NCBI GenBank assembly: GCA_018660265.1
Contig: JABJKS010000081.1
Span: 1-35,911, forward strand
Source: Rhodospirillaceae bacterium
GTDB lineage: Bacteria; Pseudomonadota; Alphaproteobacteria; GCA-2731375
Reading direction: 5' to 3'
Length of the DNA: 35,911 nucleotides
Shown: positions 34,621 to 35,911 of the stretch, in pieces
How the letters are laid out: each line of letters begins with the position of its first letter
How positions within the stretch are numbered: the first letter of the stretch is position 1
Notes under the pieces: model-generated
Databases searched by the model: none
Seen by the model: the letters and a program-made list of their open reading frames with translations, nothing else
Told to the model about the DNA's origin: nothing
Made by a program: the position numbers and the translations under genes

Positions 34621-34639
34621 GTGATATCGGTCTTATCAC
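34621..34639. promoter_or_regulatory. Perfect inverted repeat, candidate operator
   Basis: GTGATATCGGTCTTATCAC: arms GTGATA and TATCAC with a 7-base centre, in the divergent 176-bp spacer between the 57-aa gene and the LysR gene. TACAAT (a possible -10) ends just upstream at 34619. Two further TTATCATGA copies lie nearby at about 34552 and 34680. It could be the LysR binding site. Confidence 0.5.
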
Positions 34640-34702
34640 GCTATGAAACAAACGACGATTTGTCGCAAATGCATGACATATTATCATGAAAAGGACACTG
34701 CG

Positions 34703-35593
34703 ATGGCGCGTTTACCGAACCTGAATGGCTTGAAATTTTTTGAGGCCACCGCCCGGCACCTCAGTGTCGGCAAGGCGGCGGCGGAGCTGAATGTGACGCA
34801 AACTGCCGTCTCTCATCAATTATCCCGCTTGCAACGGGAACTGGGCCTGGATCTGCTGCAACGCAACGGTCGGGGCGTGGAACTGACTGCAGCGGGCAAG
34901 ACCTTGCTGCCCCATGTGCGGGCGGCGTTCGATGAATTGCGCCTGGGCGCCTCGCGGCTGCAACGGTCCCAGGGCAGCCGCACGGTAACCCTTTCCACTA
35001 CCACGACCTTTGCCTTGAAATGGCTGGTACCCAGGTTGTCGGGGTTTCAGAAAATGCATCCCGACATCGACCTTCGTCTGACCACAACCCTGCGCATGAT
35101 CGATTTTCGCCATGACGATGTGGATGCTGGGATCCGTTGGGGCCTTGGCGATTGGCCCTTTGTGCACACGGAAAAGATGATGGAGGATGATATTTTCCCA
35201 GTCTGTGCGCCAAGTTTGCTCGCCAGCAACCCGCTCAAGTCGCCGCTGGATTTGGCAAACCACACCTTGCTGCATGATGTGCAGAATCCCGATCTGTGGC
35301 AGTACTGGCTGACCGGCACCGGCACCAAAGGCATCGATGCCGCTTCAGGCACCACGTTAGATTTCACCGCCGTCGTGCTGGGGGCCGCCATTGATGGCCT
35401 GGGCGTCGCCATCGGCCGCAGTGCGCTGGTGGACGGCGATCTGGCGGCGGGCAGACTGGTGGCGCCTCTGGACCGCCGCCTGCCAAGCGGGGCCGCATTC
35501 TACCTGGTCATGCCAGAGCGTTCCCGAAAGCTGAAGGACGTTCGTGCCTTCCGCGAATGGCTGTTCCATGAACTGGAGATGACCGACAATTGA
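34703..35593 (+). CDS. LysR-family transcriptional regulator (GcvA-like)
   Basis: A protein of about 296 aa. The winged helix-turn-helix spans about residues 8-66 (LNGLKFFEATARHLSVGKAA, LNVTQTAVSHQLSRLQRELG, LLQRNGRGVELTAAGKTLLP). The periplasmic-binding-protein-like effector domain follows, with DIDLRLTTTLRMIDFRHDDV and GIRWGLGDWP, the GcvA subgroup pattern. ATG 34703 with AAAAGGA upstream is preferred over the frame's first ATG at 34643, which would add 20 atypical Cys-rich residues. It is divergent from the 57-aa/cupin/GST genes, the standard layout for a LysR activator of that operon. Confidence 0.9.
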   Translation: MARLPNLNGLKFFEATARHLSVGKAAAELNVTQTAVSHQLSRLQRELGLDLLQRNGRGVELTAAGKTLLPHVRAAFDELRLGASRLQRSQGSRTVTLSTTTTFALKWLVPRLSGFQKMHPDIDLRLTTTLRMIDFRHDDVDAGIRWGLGDWPFVHTEKMMEDDIFPVCAPSLLASNPLKSPLDLANHTLLHDVQNPDLWQYWLTGTGTKGIDAASGTTLDFTAVVLGAAIDGLGVAIGRSALVDGDLAAGRLVAPLDRRLPSGAAFYLVMPERSRKLKDVRAFREWLFHELEMTDN

Positions 35594-35673
35594 CCTGGAC
35601 TCCATGTCCCATTCAGCCTGAGGTAATGGCCGCATGACCGCTAATGGCAACACCCAGACTTCACTTTTGACCC

Positions 35674-35719
35674 ATCAAATACAAGCCGATTTCACGTTGA
35701 TGGGGCGAGGGGGTACGTT
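35674..35719 (+). repeat. 46-bp direct repeat, copy 2 (detached ettA 3' end)
   Basis: This encodes IKYKPISR and a stop in one frame, just like the end of ettA, but the codons before it (TTT TGA CCC) are unrelated to ettA. All five coding differences from copy 1 are synonymous. It lies 2.7 kb from ettA in the same orientation. This is what a displaced gene end beyond an inserted element looks like. Confidence 0.7.
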
Positions 35720-35753
35720 TGATGCATATGCGACGTCGATGCTAGCGCAATAG

Positions 35754-35911
35754 AGCATCCCACGTAAGGGGAGCCGGCGCGCACTGGAAGAACGGGTCAC
35801 CCAACTAGAACTAACCAAAGCAGAATTAGAGGAACGCGGTGCCAAGTTGGCGAAACTGACGCGTGACCTGAAAGAAGCCCGAGACAGTGCCGAAAAGGCC
35901 AACCGGAGCAA
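35754..35911 (+). pseudogene. Histidine kinase, 5'-broken and cut by window edge
   Basis: The frame reads RRALEERVTQLELTKAELEE, then KLAKLTRDLKEARDSAEKAN RSK-like to the edge. This coiled-coil linker normally precedes the SEFLANMSHE H-box of sensor kinases. No ATG or GTG follows the in-frame TAG at 35751; the first alternative start is TTG 35847, inside the coiled coil. Upstream of the TAG the same frame is open to ATG 35634 but runs through the ettA-end repeat. I infer the original 5' part was lost or disrupted. The rest of the gene is outside the window, so whether a working kinase is made is unknown. Confidence 0.55.

Noticed and set aside
34643-34702. Earlier LysR start at 34643
   Set aside because: It adds a Cys-rich 20-residue piece foreign to the family and starts immediately after the palindrome; AAAAGGA supports 34703.
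35698-35719. GGGGYGAGGGGG as a KOPS or Chi-like chromosome motif
   Set aside because: The match to known G-rich polarity motifs is imperfect, and the longer 46-bp similarity to the ettA end explains it better.
35675-35911. 78-codon minus-strand frame at the right edge
   Set aside because: It is antisense to the kinase coiled coil and to the ettA-end repeat, with low-complexity Ser/Arg/Leu content.

Overview
The window looks like chromosomal DNA from a GC-rich Gram-negative alphaproteobacterium, probably Rhodospirillales-like; this is inferred from gene content and order, not from a search. The cues are a Kdo/lipid A gene cluster with msbA, the argH-lptM-lysA-DUF4175 row with tlpA divergent from argH, ubiA divergent from rsmE-gshA (plant-type glutamate-cysteine ligase), and purD divergent from xseA. 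I saw no rRNA, tRNA, CRISPR array, integrase or intact transposase.

Layout. 0.1-2.9 kb (minus): purD followed by a phenylacetate-CoA ligase-like adenylating enzyme. 3.0-5.3 kb (plus): xseA overlapping an exported M23 peptidase. 5.3-11.1 kb (minus): a tightly packed lipid A/LPS core operon, msbA > DUF374 acyltransferase > waaA > lpxK > lpxL-type acyltransferase. 11.3-13.7 kb (plus): three Tad/Flp-type membrane proteins (one TadG-like, two TadE-like) with no pilus motor genes nearby. 13.7-18.3 kb: ubiA (minus), then rsmE, gshA and an alpha/beta hydrolase (plus), then a small lipoprotein (minus). 18.4-23.7 kb (minus): argH > lptM-like lipoprotein > lysA > DUF4175 membrane protein. 23.8-26.7 kb: TlpA-like thioredoxin, PhyH dioxygenase, PAS protein and YHS-domain protein. 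26.7-29.2 kb (minus): a PepSY protein, OmpR-family regulator and PhoQ-like sensor kinase in one operon.

29.3-35.9 kb is the accessory part. A 36-bp element occurs twice (29288 and 31236), bracketing an AT-rich-fronted gene of unknown function (29531..30268), a short REP/IS200-like fragment and an SDR dehydrogenase. Next comes ettA (ABC-F). Its last codons, stop codon and downstream flank (32970..33015) recur at 35674..35719, with 40/46 bases identical and every coding difference at a wobble position. The 2.7 kb between the two copies holds a glutathione transferase, a 2,4'-dihydroxyacetophenone-dioxygenase-like cupin, a 57-aa protein and a LysR regulator. The pattern is what an element inserted at the 3' end of ettA would leave, and immediately beyond the second copy lies a histidine-kinase reading frame with no usable start and an in-frame amber codon. 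This is the most interesting structure in the window.

Together the core genes serve outer-membrane lipid A synthesis and export, envelope and peptidoglycan maintenance, lysine/arginine/purine/ubiquinone/glutathione synthesis, and envelope-stress signalling. The right end appears to be an insertion hot spot around ettA with small-molecule (probably aromatic or detoxification) genes.
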